Shown here: positions 6,847 through 14,004 of the stretch, piece by piece | Numbering within the stretch: position 1 is the first letter of the stretch | How the letters are laid out: each line of letters starts with the position of its first letter | Assembly: GCA_038217425.1 (NCBI GenBank) | Contig: JBBQPM010000150.1 | Span: 1-16,704 of the forward strand | Origin: JAIEPT01 sp038217425 | Lineage (GTDB): Bacteria > Planctomycetota > Planctomycetia > Gemmatales > Gemmataceae | Reading direction: 5' to 3' | DNA: 16,704 nt | Position numbers and translations under genes: made by a program | Notes under the pieces: generated by a model | Database searches by the model: none | What the model saw: the letters and a program-made list of their open reading frames with translations, nothing else | Told to the model about the DNA's origin: nothing

Positions 6847-7125
6847 ATGAGCGACGGCAAAACTCCCCGCAACTTCTCGCCCAATCAAGAAAAGATCATC
6901 CGCAGGTACTACGATAATCTCGATAACATCAAGACCGCTCGGCTCTCGGATCTGGTAGGCGAATTGTATTTGGCGACGGGGAAGAAGAAAGAAAAAGCCT
7001 GGCAAGACGTCGCCAGCGCCCTGGCCAAGCTCGAGGTCGGGCAGGTCTACATCGATCATCTGCTCGAAAAGCGCGATCCCGCGCTGGTGGCGGAGTACGT
7101 CAAGAACCTTCAGCGAACCAAGTGA
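6847..7125 (+). CDS. Small conserved-type hypothetical protein (92 aa)
   Basis: This is a 92-aa soluble, charged, mostly helical protein without signal peptide, membrane segment or Cys/His motif. Visible features are an N-terminal NFSPNQEKIIRRYYDN segment, a DLVGELYLATGKKKEKAWQ segment and a C-terminal helix ending NLQRTK. I recall similar small proteins in planctomycete genomes but know no function. The ATG at 6847 was chosen over an upstream in-frame start at 6796, which lies in the divergent promoter region. The stop is 8 nt before the next gene, so the two are almost certainly cotranscribed. That makes this a candidate cytosolic partner of the membrane protein encoded next. Confidence 0.78.
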   Translation: MSDGKTPRNFSPNQEKIIRRYYDNLDNIKTARLSDLVGELYLATGKKKEKAWQDVASALAKLEVGQVYIDHLLEKRDPALVAEYVKNLQRTK

Positions 7126-7133
7126 GGCCTGCC

Positions 7134-9197
7134 ATGCGCTTGACGCTGCGAATGATTCTGGAATACATGGACGACGCCTTGGAGCCGGCCGTCGCCAAGG
7201 CGGTGGGGGCGAAGGTCCAGGAAAACGCCGTCGCTCAGGACTTGGTCGAGCGGATCAAGACGCTAGTGCGCAAGCGCCGGCTCATGGCGCCGACGCCGAT
7301 GGACGCCAACACCCTGGCGGAGTATCTCGACGAGTCGGCGGACGACGAAGCGATGGCCGAGGTCGAGAAGATCTTCCTCGCGTCGGACGCGCATCTTGCC
7401 GAAGTCGCGCAGTGCCACAGCATTCAGAAGTTGCTCGCCGTCCATACGCCTGTCGTTTCAGAGTCGATGAAGAAGCGGATGAATGATTTGGTGAAAGGCG
7501 GACCGGCCAAGCATCCGCTGTTGAAGGGAGATCTGGGACTTTTTGCAGCTGTGCCGGCGACCAAGCCGAAGAAGCCGGAACCGGCCGTGAAGCCGCCGCG
7601 GCGCGAATCGTTTGCCGCGCGCTACCGCGGTTTTCTGATCGCGCTGGCTGGCGTCGTCGTCGTCGGGTTGCTGGGCGTGGCGGTTTGGCAGTTTTTGGAC
7701 GTGGGAACGGAAGGGGTCAATAAGAATGTGCCGCCGATGGCGCAGGAAAAGCCCGCGGAAGTGCCGACCCCGCTGCCCCCTCCGCCATTGCCTGTCGAGG
7801 AGAAGAAACTACCCGCGGTCGTCGAGGAAAAAAAGCAGACGCTGCCGCCGGTCGACGTCAATCTGCCGCCGCCGCCGATCTCGGAACTGCCTCCCGTCCC
7901 GCTGACGGAATTGGGCGTGGACGTCGGCAAGAGTCTGAATCTGAAAGTTGCGAAAGTCCCTTACGCAGCGCCCGTCAATAAGTCGACGCCGCTCGGCAAG
8001 ATCCTGGCGCCCCCCGGAGCCGAGGCGCCCCTGTTGCTACAACGCCCGCCCGAAGGAAGCGTGAGCTGGACTCGGCTCGGGATTCGCTCCCTGGATGTCC
8101 TTTCCGGAAAGTCGGTGGTGAACCTCCCCGGGTTGCAAACGACGATCCAGTTCAACGAGTCGATGCAGGCGAAACTCGTCGGCAACTTCGAAACGATCAA
8201 CCCCGCGCTCCGCAACTTCGAACGTTTCGGCAAAGTGCTGACCTTGAGCCCCTTCGTGTACTTCGACTTCGAAACGGCCGTCGATTGGCACCAGGCGGAC
8301 GGCTTCGATCTCGACTTCACCCTCCGCAAGGGTCGGGTCATCCTGACGTCGCTGCGCAGCGATCGGCCCGTGACGGTGCGCGTGCGCGTCGAAAATCCCA
8401 CGATCCCCGACGAGCCCGAATATTGGGATTTCACCCTGCACGACAAGGGGACCGAGGTCTACGTCGATTGCCTGACGTTCCTCGTGCCGGGAGAGCCGTT
8501 TTATCGCAAGCCGAACCACCCCGAAGACAAAGGCCCGGCCGCGTTTTGGCAGATCTTCCTCGCAAAAGGAACGGCGAGCGTCATGATTCATGACCAGACC
8601 AAGACGCTCTCGGGGCGCTACGGCTCGATGGAGCTGACCTGGAATAGCCGGGAGGGGATGCTCCCGAGCCCGAAACTTCATCCGGAAAACAAACGTCCCG
8701 ACTGGTCGAAAGACGCGCTGCCGGTTTTGCCGGGCCAGGCGGCGGCGATCCAGGCCAAGGCGATCCTGGCACGCGACTTCATGCTCCGCAACCTACGCGA
8801 GAATGAACCCGACGTCGCCATCGGCCATCTCATGCAATCCAATGATCCGGGCATCCTCTGGTTCTCGATCCGCAGCCTGGGCGCTCAGGACGACATCCGC
8901 AAGATCCTCGATTTCGCGTCCCAGACCAACCCCGTGATCCGCTTCGCCGTCGTCAACACGCTTTACGGCTGGGCGGGGCAATCGCGGGCTCACGACCACA
9001 TTTTGTACGAGCAACTGAAGATCAACTACGAACCCTCGCACGCCGCCATCATCATGGACCTCCTGCATGGTTTCTCCGAGGAACGCAAGCGGCAGCCCGA
9101 AACCAAGGAGCTCCTCGTCGGTTACCTGCAGCATCCCAACCCGCTGGTGCAATCGCTCGCGGGGATGATGCTCCCGCCTGCACCGCCCAAGAAATAA
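7134..9197 (+). CDS. Single-pass membrane protein with tandem anti-sigma-like N-domains and HEAT-like C-terminus
   Basis: The 687-aa protein has four visible parts. Two related helical modules (about 3-47 and 58-102) each carry a LxxYxD(D/E) motif and an acidic helix, as in zinc-binding anti-sigma domains. Module 2 has H87-L-A-E-V91-A-Q-C94, a HLxxCxxC motif with its first Cys replaced, so zinc binding is probably lost. A transmembrane helix spans about 167-188, preceded by RYR, so the N-terminus should be cytosolic. A long Pro/Glu/Lys-rich linker (about 205-265) leads to a large extracytoplasmic beta-rich region. The last 140 residues look HEAT-like. I recall planctomycete-only relatives; function is unknown, and a signalling or anti-sigma role is inference. 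The ATG at 7134 has GAGG 6 nt upstream. The M81 gene starts 19 nt downstream. Confidence 0.85.
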   Translation: MRLTLRMILEYMDDALEPAVAKAVGAKVQENAVAQDLVERIKTLVRKRRLMAPTPMDANTLAEYLDESADDEAMAEVEKIFLASDAHLAEVAQCHSIQKLLAVHTPVVSESMKKRMNDLVKGGPAKHPLLKGDLGLFAAVPATKPKKPEPAVKPPRRESFAARYRGFLIALAGVVVVGLLGVAVWQFLDVGTEGVNKNVPPMAQEKPAEVPTPLPPPPLPVEEKKLPAVVEEKKQTLPPVDVNLPPPPISELPPVPLTELGVDVGKSLNLKVAKVPYAAPVNKSTPLGKILAPPGAEAPLLLQRPPEGSVSWTRLGIRSLDVLSGKSVVNLPGLQTTIQFNESMQAKLVGNFETINPALRNFERFGKVLTLSPFVYFDFETAVDWHQADGFDLDFTLRKGRVILTSLRSDRPVTVRVRVENPTIPDEPEYWDFTLHDKGTEVYVDCLTFLVPGEPFYRKPNHPEDKGPAAFWQIFLAKGTASVMIHDQTKTLSGRYGSMELTWNSREGMLPSPKLHPENKRPDWSKDALPVLPGQAAAIQAKAILARDFMLRNLRENEPDVAIGHLMQSNDPGILWFSIRSLGAQDDIRKILDFASQTNPVIRFAVVNTLYGWAGQSRAHDHILYEQLKINYEPSHAAIIMDLLHGFSEERKRQPETKELLVGYLQHPNPLVQSLAGMMLPPAPPKK

Positions 9198-9216
9198 AAC
9201 CTACGGACGATCGCTC

Positions 9217-10695
9217 ATGAATCTCGCCATCGGACAGCTCTGGCAAGAGACCAACACTTTCAACCCGCTCCCCACGACGTTCGCCGACTTCGAAGCCTTC
9301 GGCGTCTTCGAAAGCGCCGAGATGCTCGAGAAACTCGCCGACACGAACGAGGTCGGCGGTTTCCTGCAAACCATGAAAACCTGGCCCCAACCCGTCACGC
9401 CCAAGGGGCTCGTCCGCCTCCCCGCCTGGCCCAGCGGCCCCGTCACTCCCGAATGTCTGGAGATCCTCGTCCAGCGCCTGACTCGCGCCCTCGAACGCGT
9501 GCTCCCGGTCGATGCCGTCTATCTCGCGCTGCACGGCTCCATGGTCGCGGCAAACGAACCCGACGTCGAAGGGCGCATGCTCGAGGAAGTTCGCAAACGC
9601 GTCGGCCCCAAGATCCCGATCGTCGCCTCGCTCGATCTGCATGCCAACGTCACCCGACGCATGGTCGAACATGCCGACGCGCTGCTGCTGTTCCACACGG
9701 CGCCGCACATCGACGTCGTCGACACCGGCAGGCGCTCGGCACACGTAATGCGCCGAATTCTCTTCGAAGGTGCGAAGCCGACGATGGCGTTTCGCAAGGT
9801 GCCGCTCGTCGTCCCTGCCGAAAGGGCCAACACGCAAGATCCGACCAGCGTGAGCTACCAACTTCGCGAAACGTTGCAGACGCTCGAAAAGCAGCCCGGC
9901 ATCCTGGCCGCGGGGTTGGCGACGGTGCAGCCCTGGCTCGACATACCCGAACTCGGCAGCGCCGTCCTTGTCGTCGCCGACGGCGATCGGGCCTTGGCCG
10001 ACCGGCATGCGCAGGAACTGGCGCAGCGGCTCTGGGACGTGCGCCGCGAGTATCTCATGGATCTCGTGCCGATTGCTGAGGCCGTGCGCCGGGCACATGC
10101 GAACGTCGAGGGACTGACCGTCCTCGGCGATCCCGCGGACGCCACCACGTCCGGCTCGCCTGGCGACAGTACCGCGATCCTCGAGGAACTCATCAAGTAC
10201 GAATGGGAGCGCCCGGTCATCGTCACCATCGTGGCGCCCGAAATCGTCGCCCAGGCCGAGGCCCTGCATCCCTGGACCGCCACGCTCGGCGGCAAACGCG
10301 ACACGCGCTTCTCCAAACCGCTCACGCTCCCCGTCGCTGTGCAATCCCTCTTCGACGGCCAATTCTCGATCTCGGGACATCTGGCAGGCAACCTGGCGAT
10401 CGACATGGGCCGCTGCGCCGTACTGCGGCACGGCAACATCCACATCGTCGTCACCTCGCGCTCGGGCCCGCACTTCGCGCCGCAGCTTTTCCAGACCGCG
10501 GGCCTGGATCCGTTCGCCGCCCAGGTCTTCGTCGCCAAGAGCCCGTGCGGCTTCCGCGCCGCCTTTCAGGAACGCGCCCGCGAAATCATGGTCGTGCAGG
10601 CGCCGGGCTGTTCCCCGTCGGACTTCTGGAATTACACCTACGCCAACATCTCCAGGCCGCTTTGGCCCTGGGACGAATGGGACTGGAAGCCGTGA
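9217..10695 (+). CDS. M81 family metallopeptidase (MlrC-like)
   Basis: This 492-aa protein matches the MlrC/M81 family, named after microcystinase C, a zinc-dependent enzyme that cleaves linearised microcystin products. Characteristic blocks are QETNTF (10-15), LHGSM (105-109), the metal-site segment SLDLHANVT (138-146) with Asp140 and His142, and HTAPHIDVVDTG with His164 at a third probable ligand position. The C-terminal MlrC domain has SGSPGDST and an NIHIVVTSR strand. No signal peptide is seen, so it should be cytosolic. Most family members have unknown substrates and microcystin is unlikely to be the native one; small peptides with D- or non-standard residues are a reasonable guess. The ATG at 9217 lacks a strong Shine-Dalgarno, suggesting expression from the upstream transcript. 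Its stop overlaps the uppP start. Confidence 0.9.
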   Translation: MNLAIGQLWQETNTFNPLPTTFADFEAFGVFESAEMLEKLADTNEVGGFLQTMKTWPQPVTPKGLVRLPAWPSGPVTPECLEILVQRLTRALERVLPVDAVYLALHGSMVAANEPDVEGRMLEEVRKRVGPKIPIVASLDLHANVTRRMVEHADALLLFHTAPHIDVVDTGRRSAHVMRRILFEGAKPTMAFRKVPLVVPAERANTQDPTSVSYQLRETLQTLEKQPGILAAGLATVQPWLDIPELGSAVLVVADGDRALADRHAQELAQRLWDVRREYLMDLVPIAEAVRRAHANVEGLTVLGDPADATTSGSPGDSTAILEELIKYEWERPVIVTIVAPEIVAQAEALHPWTATLGGKRDTRFSKPLTLPVAVQSLFDGQFSISGHLAGNLAIDMGRCAVLRHGNIHIVVTSRSGPHFAPQLFQTAGLDPFAAQVFVAKSPCGFRAAFQERAREIMVVQAPGCSPSDFWNYTYANISRPLWPWDEWDWKP

Positions 10696-11498
10696 GCGAC
10701 TATTGGCTCGCCCTGATCCTGGGCATCGTCGAGGGGCTCACGGAGTTCATCCCCGTCAGCTCCACCGCGCACCTCCGCTTGACGCAGCGCTGGCTCGACG
10801 TCGACCTCGCCTCCGAATACTGGAAGACGTTCGCGATCGTGATCCAGCTCGGCGCCATCCTCAGCGTCGTCGTTCATTTCCGCACTCGTCTGTGGAACTT
10901 CGTACGAACCTTCCGTCTCGGCGCCCATCCGCTCACCTTCGTCGCCGTCGCCTTTCTCATCACCGCGATCCCGGCCTACCTGCTCGAAAAGCTCATCGGG
11001 GATAATCTCGAAAGCATCACGATCATCGCCTGGGCGCTCATCGTCGGCGGCGTCGTCATGTTTCTCGTCGACCGTCTGTGTCGCACGCCGACGACTGAAA
11101 GTCTCGAGACGATGTCGCTGTCCCAGGCGGTCTGGGTCGGACTGGTACAAATCCTCTCGGCGATCTTTCCGGGGACGAGCCGATCGATGGCGACGATCGC
11201 AGCGGGGCAGTCGGCGGGGATGTCGCGCTCGACGGCGCTGGAGTTCTCCTTCCTGGTCGGCATCCCGATCATGTTCGCCGCCGGCGGGTACAAGCTCCTC
11301 AAGGCGACGCTCGCAACCTCGACGCCGCCCTTAACCGCCGAGAACTGGGGCGTGCTGACGATTGGCTTCGTCGTCTCGTTCCTGGTCGCCTGGGCGTCGA
11401 TCGCCTGGCTCCTTTCCTGGGTGCGTCGGCACGGGTTCGTCTGGTTCGCCGTTTATCGCATTTTGCTCGGCACGGCGCTGCTGCTCGGCGGCAGTTAA
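10692..11498 (+). CDS. uppP: Undecaprenyl-diphosphate phosphatase (UppP/BacA)
   Basis: UppP is an integral membrane enzyme that dephosphorylates undecaprenyl diphosphate to recycle the lipid carrier of cell-wall and surface glycan synthesis; it can confer bacitracin tolerance. The 268-aa protein is full length and highly hydrophobic. Motif 1 is GIVEGLTEFIPVSSTAH (11-27), with the catalytic Glu14/Glu18 pair, Ser24 and His27. Motif 2 is PGTSRS (160-165) with Arg164. I chose GTG at 10692 because the protein then begins in the family style (MSDYWLALILG) and GTGA overlaps the M81 stop by 4 nt, a typical translational-coupling arrangement. An in-frame ATG at 10677 is the alternative and adds five residues. 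A coupled peptidase and carrier phosphatase is an uncommon pairing. Confidence 0.94.
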   Translation: MSDYWLALILGIVEGLTEFIPVSSTAHLRLTQRWLDVDLASEYWKTFAIVIQLGAILSVVVHFRTRLWNFVRTFRLGAHPLTFVAVAFLITAIPAYLLEKLIGDNLESITIIAWALIVGGVVMFLVDRLCRTPTTESLETMSLSQAVWVGLVQILSAIFPGTSRSMATIAAGQSAGMSRSTALEFSFLVGIPIMFAAGGYKLLKATLATSTPPLTAENWGVLTIGFVVSFLVAWASIAWLLSWVRRHGFVWFAVYRILLGTALLLGGS

Positions 11499-11510
11499 TC
11501 TCCGTTGCAG

Positions 11511-11538
11511 TTGCCTGAAAGCCCGTGAATCGATACTT
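11511..11538 (+). promoter_or_regulatory. Candidate promoter of tRNA-Thr
   Basis: TTGCCT (11511-11516) and ATACTT (11533-11538) are separated by 16 nt, about 25 nt upstream of the mature tRNA 5' end. The match to consensus is moderate. The alternative is readthrough from uppP, which ends 64 nt before the tRNA; no terminator is visible in that gap. Confidence 0.3.
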
Positions 11539-11562
11539 TGGACAGAGAAGACGAAGTCTTTA

Positions 11563-11635
11563 GCCGCCTTAGCTCAGCTGGTAGAGCGACGCTTTCGTAA
11601 AGCGTAGGTCGTGGGTCCGAATCCCACAGGCGGCT
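11563..11635 (+). tRNA. tRNA-Thr (anticodon CGT)
   Basis: A full cloverleaf can be drawn: acceptor GCCGCCT/AGGCGGC (11563-11569 and 11628-11634), D-stem GCTC/GAGC, anticodon stem ACGCT/AGCGT, T-stem GTGGG/CCCAC and discriminator T11635. The seven-base anticodon loop 11594-11600 is TTCGTAA, placing CGT at 11596-11598, which reads ACG codons. The 3' CCA is not encoded. The T-loop reads TCCGAAT, slightly unlike the usual TTCGAAT. No integrase or duplicated tRNA 3' end is seen beside it, although accessory genes begin 53 nt downstream. Confidence 0.96.
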
Positions 11636-11687
11636 CTCGTTCCGTTCGACTTCATTCACGTCCCCAAGTCGCAATTGAGTTCCTCCG

Positions 11688-11954
11688 ATGAAGTCCACTT
11701 CCGCATCGGTCCTCGATCGTCTGTTCGATCCGCTCAGTCGGCTTCTTACGCCCGAAGTGGCCCGCCGATTCGTGGATCATCGCTTTGACGCAACTGTTCA
11801 GGCGCGCATCAACAAGCTGGCTCGTAAATGCAACGAAGGGCAGCTAGACGACAAGGAACGCGCGGAGTACGAGACTTACGTGCACGCCATCGATTTTATC
11901 GCCATTCTGCAACTCAAGGCACGCGCACTGCTCAAGCAAACGCCTGGCGTTTGA
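11688..11954 (+). CDS. Small hypothetical protein, 5' partner of the HNH gene
   Basis: The 88-aa protein is soluble, predicted largely helical, and charged. It contains LTPEVARRFVDHRFDATVQARINKLARKCNEGQLDDKERAEYETYVHAIDF and a helix rich in Leu/Ala (LQLKARALL). No catalytic motif is visible. I recall very similar roughly 85-aa proteins (LTP..A.RI.DLR.D...Q..LDEL..KANEG.L...E..EYE) directly upstream of HNH nuclease genes in cyanobacteria and planctomycetes. The stop and the next ATG share one base (TGATG), so the two are translationally coupled. An antitoxin, inhibitor or DNA-contact subunit are possible roles, none proven. The Shine-Dalgarno is weak. The region seems lower in GC than the core genes to the left. 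Confidence 0.8.
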   Translation: MKSTSASVLDRLFDPLSRLLTPEVARRFVDHRFDATVQARINKLARKCNEGQLDDKERAEYETYVHAIDFIAILQLKARALLKQTPGV

Positions 11955-12361
11955 TGTCGCGCGCTCTGAGGAAATTGGTCCGCGAGCGTGCCGGCGGAAT
12001 TTGCGAGTATTGTCAACTTCCCGACGTGGTCGTCCAGACGTCCCTGTTTCACGTCGAGCACGTAGAACCCAAGAAGCATGGCGGATTGAACGAAACCGAT
12101 AACTATGCCTGGAGTTGTCATCGTTGCAACCTCCATAAGGGAAGCAACCTCAGCGGAAAGGATCCGCTTACAGAAAACGTGGTCCTTCTTTTTCACCCGC
12201 GTCAGCAGGCGTGGAAACGCCACTTTGAGTGGCAAGGCGCTCTGTTGATCGGCCGAACCCAAACCGGGCGCGCCACGGTTGCAGTGCTCAACATCAACGA
12301 TCCGAAGCGAATCGAGATTCGGCAACTTCTCATGGACAATGAAGACTGGCTTGATGCGTGA
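11954..12361 (+). CDS. HNH endonuclease
   Basis: This 135-aa protein is a compact HNH (beta-beta-alpha-metal) nuclease. Structural zinc is bound by Cys17-x2-Cys20 and Cys55-x2-Cys58. The catalytic core has HVEH (33-36), GGLNETDN (43-50) and HRCNLHKGS (56-64), giving the H-N-H set of His36, Asn50 or Asn59, and His61. A conserved LFHPRQQAWKRHFEWQG block follows, as in the small stand-alone HNH proteins common in cyanobacteria. It would act as a metal-dependent DNA endonuclease or nickase. The start overlaps the upstream partner's stop by one base. It is not part of a visible restriction, intron or phage terminase context. The native role of these cassettes is not established, and toxin-antitoxin-like or mobile behaviour is inference. 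Confidence 0.92.
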   Translation: MSRALRKLVRERAGGICEYCQLPDVVVQTSLFHVEHVEPKKHGGLNETDNYAWSCHRCNLHKGSNLSGKDPLTENVVLLFHPRQQAWKRHFEWQGALLIGRTQTGRATVAVLNINDPKRIEIRQLLMDNEDWLDA

Positions 12362-12401
12362 ACAACGTCCTGGCGCCAGTCCGACACCGGAGCCCCTCAC
12401 G

Positions 12402-12962
12402 ATGAAGAAGCGAGCGCTCAATCAACCGCCGTTCCCCCCGCTCAAGTGGGACAAGTTTTTCTGGGTCGGCGAGATCACGCTGCCGTCGTGGTCGAGCTTT
12501 CACCTACAGCGCGCCGGCGACCCGGCGCCGCCCCACGTCCGCCTGACGCTCACGCCCGACGACGCCCGGGAGCGCACGCCGCCCCTCGTGGAACAAATCG
12601 CAGGCTTTCAATTCCTGCTCGATCACGAAGCCGAAGTGACGGCGTCGATTCTCGAGGCGCTGCTCGCACGCTATCCCAAGATGCGAAAGACGTACGGGCA
12701 CGATCATGCCAAGGCGGCCGAGGTGATGCCGGAGGTGACGAGCGTCGACGGCTTCAAGCCCCTCATCGAGTTGGCGGGCGTACACGTGCTCAATGTGCCG
12801 CGCGAGGGGGTCTCGTACATCGGCTTCGAGTACCGCTGCAAATGGGACTTCGAGGACGGCCTGGGCGTGATGACGCACCGCGCTCGCGCGGTCGAAGTGG
12901 GGGGAGCCGACACGTCGTTCCTCACCTGGGTCGCCGACGAGGATGCCGAGTCGGCCAAGTAA
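12402..12962 (+). CDS. DUF6985-like hypothetical protein
   Basis: The 186-aa protein has no signal peptide or membrane segment. Its pattern resembles a widespread domain of unknown function that I recall as DUF6985. An N-terminal beta region starts FFWVGEITLPSW. A QIAGFQFLLDHEAEVTASILEALL helix is followed by a second part with VHVLNVPREGVSYIGFEY, WDFEDGLGVMTH and VEVGGADTSFL. Such domains are often seen as lone genes or among immunity-type proteins. The family name is from memory and only moderately sure; no enzyme motif is evident. The ATG at 12402 lies 40 nt after the HNH stop on the same strand and lacks a strong Shine-Dalgarno, so it may be cotranscribed with the HNH pair or be an independent insertion. 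Confidence 0.82.
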   Translation: MKKRALNQPPFPPLKWDKFFWVGEITLPSWSSFHLQRAGDPAPPHVRLTLTPDDARERTPPLVEQIAGFQFLLDHEAEVTASILEALLARYPKMRKTYGHDHAKAAEVMPEVTSVDGFKPLIELAGVHVLNVPREGVSYIGFEYRCKWDFEDGLGVMTHRARAVEVGGADTSFLTWVADEDAESAK

Positions 12963-13021
12963 GAGGACTTGCCTAACGTCAACATCCCAATAAAGAACAC
13001 TTACGGCATTCTCGGCAAAGG

Positions 13022-13048
13022 TGTCAGGCCTGTCAGGCCTGTCAGGCC
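13022..13048 (+). repeat. Three tandem copies of TGTCAGGCC
   Basis: Units at 13022-13030, 13031-13039 and 13040-13048 are identical, and each junction creates AGGCCT. AAAGG precedes and CCCCTTTT follows the array, giving it partly palindromic flanks. It lies 83-109 bp upstream of the sigma-54 -24 element at 13131, a usual distance for enhancer-binding protein sites. It could equally be spacer debris, since similar GGTGTCAGG sequences are, as I recall, common between planctomycete genes. Confidence 0.85.
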
Positions 13049-13130
13049 CCTTTTCGCTGATCTGCCGCCTTAAGAATATCCATCGGAAAACCTGCCCATC
13101 CTCGCCGACGGGCGGCGCTCGCTAGGAATT

Positions 13131-13146
13131 TGGCACGTCGGTTGCC
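13131..13146 (+). promoter_or_regulatory. Sigma-54 (RpoN) -24/-12 promoter
   Basis: TGGCACG (13131-13137), 4 nt, then TTGCC (13142-13146) matches the RpoN consensus TGGCACG-N4-TTGC(A/T) at every conserved base; only the weak last position differs. The base before it is T, also favoured. A start near 13157 would give a leader of about 65 nt to the ATG at 13222, which has a strong Shine-Dalgarno. Transcription would then need an ATPase activator. Other TGGCAC occurrences noticed, at 190 and within the 7134 and hisB-distal genes, lack a proper -12 TTGC. Confidence 0.75.
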
Positions 13147-13221
13147 TCCCCTAAACCTTCATATTCCCGGGGCGTCGAAAACGCGCGCGCCCCAATGATA
13201 TTCTGAAAAAGGAGAAATGTC

Positions 13222-13626
13222 ATGCCCGGCAAGAAAGCGAAACGCCCCAGCACGCCCAATACCGGAAATGAAGAGATCCCGCCAGGCGCAACTGCCCGGG
13301 CTGCGGATCGCCCGATCCACAAGGGAGGCGGCCCGCCTGGCAGCGGTGGCGGCTCGCGCCACGCCGCGGACGATCCAGGCGCCCCCGACGAAGAATATGG
13401 CTCCGTGGACAGCAACGATCCTGGAGCGGACGGTACCTTGGTAGACCAAGACGCTCCTCTCGAGGACGAATTGGAGGGTTATGGCGGAGCCTCAGGAGGC
13501 GCCGTCGGCGGCACTCCCGCGGGAAAACGGGTCCGTGGCGGCCATCATGGCGGCGGAATTCGACCAGGCACTACCCGCCACACCGATTCGACGATTGGCT
13601 CCGACCCCACAGCGCCAACCGATTGA
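13222..13626 (+). CDS. Gly-rich intrinsically disordered protein behind a sigma-54 promoter
   Basis: The 134-aa product has a short basic N-terminus (MPGKKAKRPS). After it comes a low-complexity body rich in Gly, Pro, Asp and Ala (HKGGGPPGSGGGS, GGASGGAVGG, GGHHGGG), with an acidic middle (DQDAPLEDELEG). It has almost no hydrophobic core, no signal peptide and no Cys, so it is probably disordered; I do not recognise a family. It could be a spurious GC-rich frame, but GGAG sits 7 nt before the ATG at 13222 and a near-consensus sigma-54 promoter lies about 75 nt upstream, both supporting a real gene. The next 380 nt downstream hold no convincing gene. Its role is unknown; regulation by sigma-54 suggests a conditional function such as stress or surface change. 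Confidence 0.65.
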   Translation: MPGKKAKRPSTPNTGNEEIPPGATARAADRPIHKGGGPPGSGGGSRHAADDPGAPDEEYGSVDSNDPGADGTLVDQDAPLEDELEGYGGASGGAVGGTPAGKRVRGGHHGGGIRPGTTRHTDSTIGSDPTAPTD

Positions 13627-13913
13627 CCTCGCCATCTGAATACGGAGAAAACAAAGGCGGCACAAAGAGGTTTCTGGGACGCGGCCGAAAGCCAGGCTGC
13701 CGTCGGTTCGGGGGAAACCCGAGCCGGCCTGATCCCGTAACGCTGTTTGGCGCCGTCTCATTCGTGACATACCTGGGTCACAAAGACGCGAGTGATACGC
13801 CCGTGCTGAGCCATCCCGGCGCCGAGGGAGCGGTATGCCAGCGAGCAGTCCGGAACGGTTGATCCGATTGGGACGTGAGAAAAGTCAGAATTCGGGTTGC
13901 GTCGAAGGAGCGT
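13627..13913. other. Gene-poor stretch downstream of the Gly-rich gene
   Basis: No frame here has a credible start, Shine-Dalgarno and protein-like composition. A plus-strand frame (13623-13862) begins with TTG and is rich in Arg and Gly. The one structure is a hairpin at 13704-13726 (CGGTTCGGG against CCCGAGCCG, one G-T pair, 5-nt loop), without a T-tract. The stretch may be decayed accessory DNA. Confidence 0.5.
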
Positions 13914-13996
13914 CCATCACCCGCCGAGGCCGCTTCAACGGCGTGGCGTCGCGCGAAACAAGAATGCGGCCCGGTCGTGGTGCAACGCCTGGTTCG
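13914..13996. repeat. Diverged direct repeat, copy A
   Basis: This 83-nt segment aligns with 14438-14520 in the same orientation at about 74% identity by hand count (about 62 of 84 columns). Both copies start CCATCAC, share an 11-nt exact core GCGGCCCGGTC, and end GGTTCG. The two copies bracket the small minus-strand gene 14005-14409. On that gene's strand this copy lies just downstream of its stop. Confidence 0.6.
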
Positions 13997-14004
13997 GCCT
14001 GCGT

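Noticed and set aside
8763..8785. TGGCACG-N4-TTC resembling a sigma-54 promoter inside the 687-aa gene
   Set aside because: The -12 element lacks TTGC and the site is internal to a coding region.
9052..10473. 473-codon open frame on the minus strand
   Set aside because: It lies opposite the well-supported M81 peptidase gene, is rich in Arg/Asp/Gly/Val with no family motifs, and is a high-GC antisense shadow.
11563..11635. tRNA-Thr as a second integration site
   Set aside because: No integrase and no repeated tRNA 3' end are visible nearby, so accessory genes after it are only suggestive.
13022..13048. Possible CRISPR array
   Set aside because: Units are 9 bp, directly adjacent with no spacers, and there are no cas genes.
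13623..13862. 79-codon plus-strand frame after the Gly-rich gene
   Set aside because: TTG start overlapping the previous stop region, no Shine-Dalgarno, Arg/Gly-biased composition.
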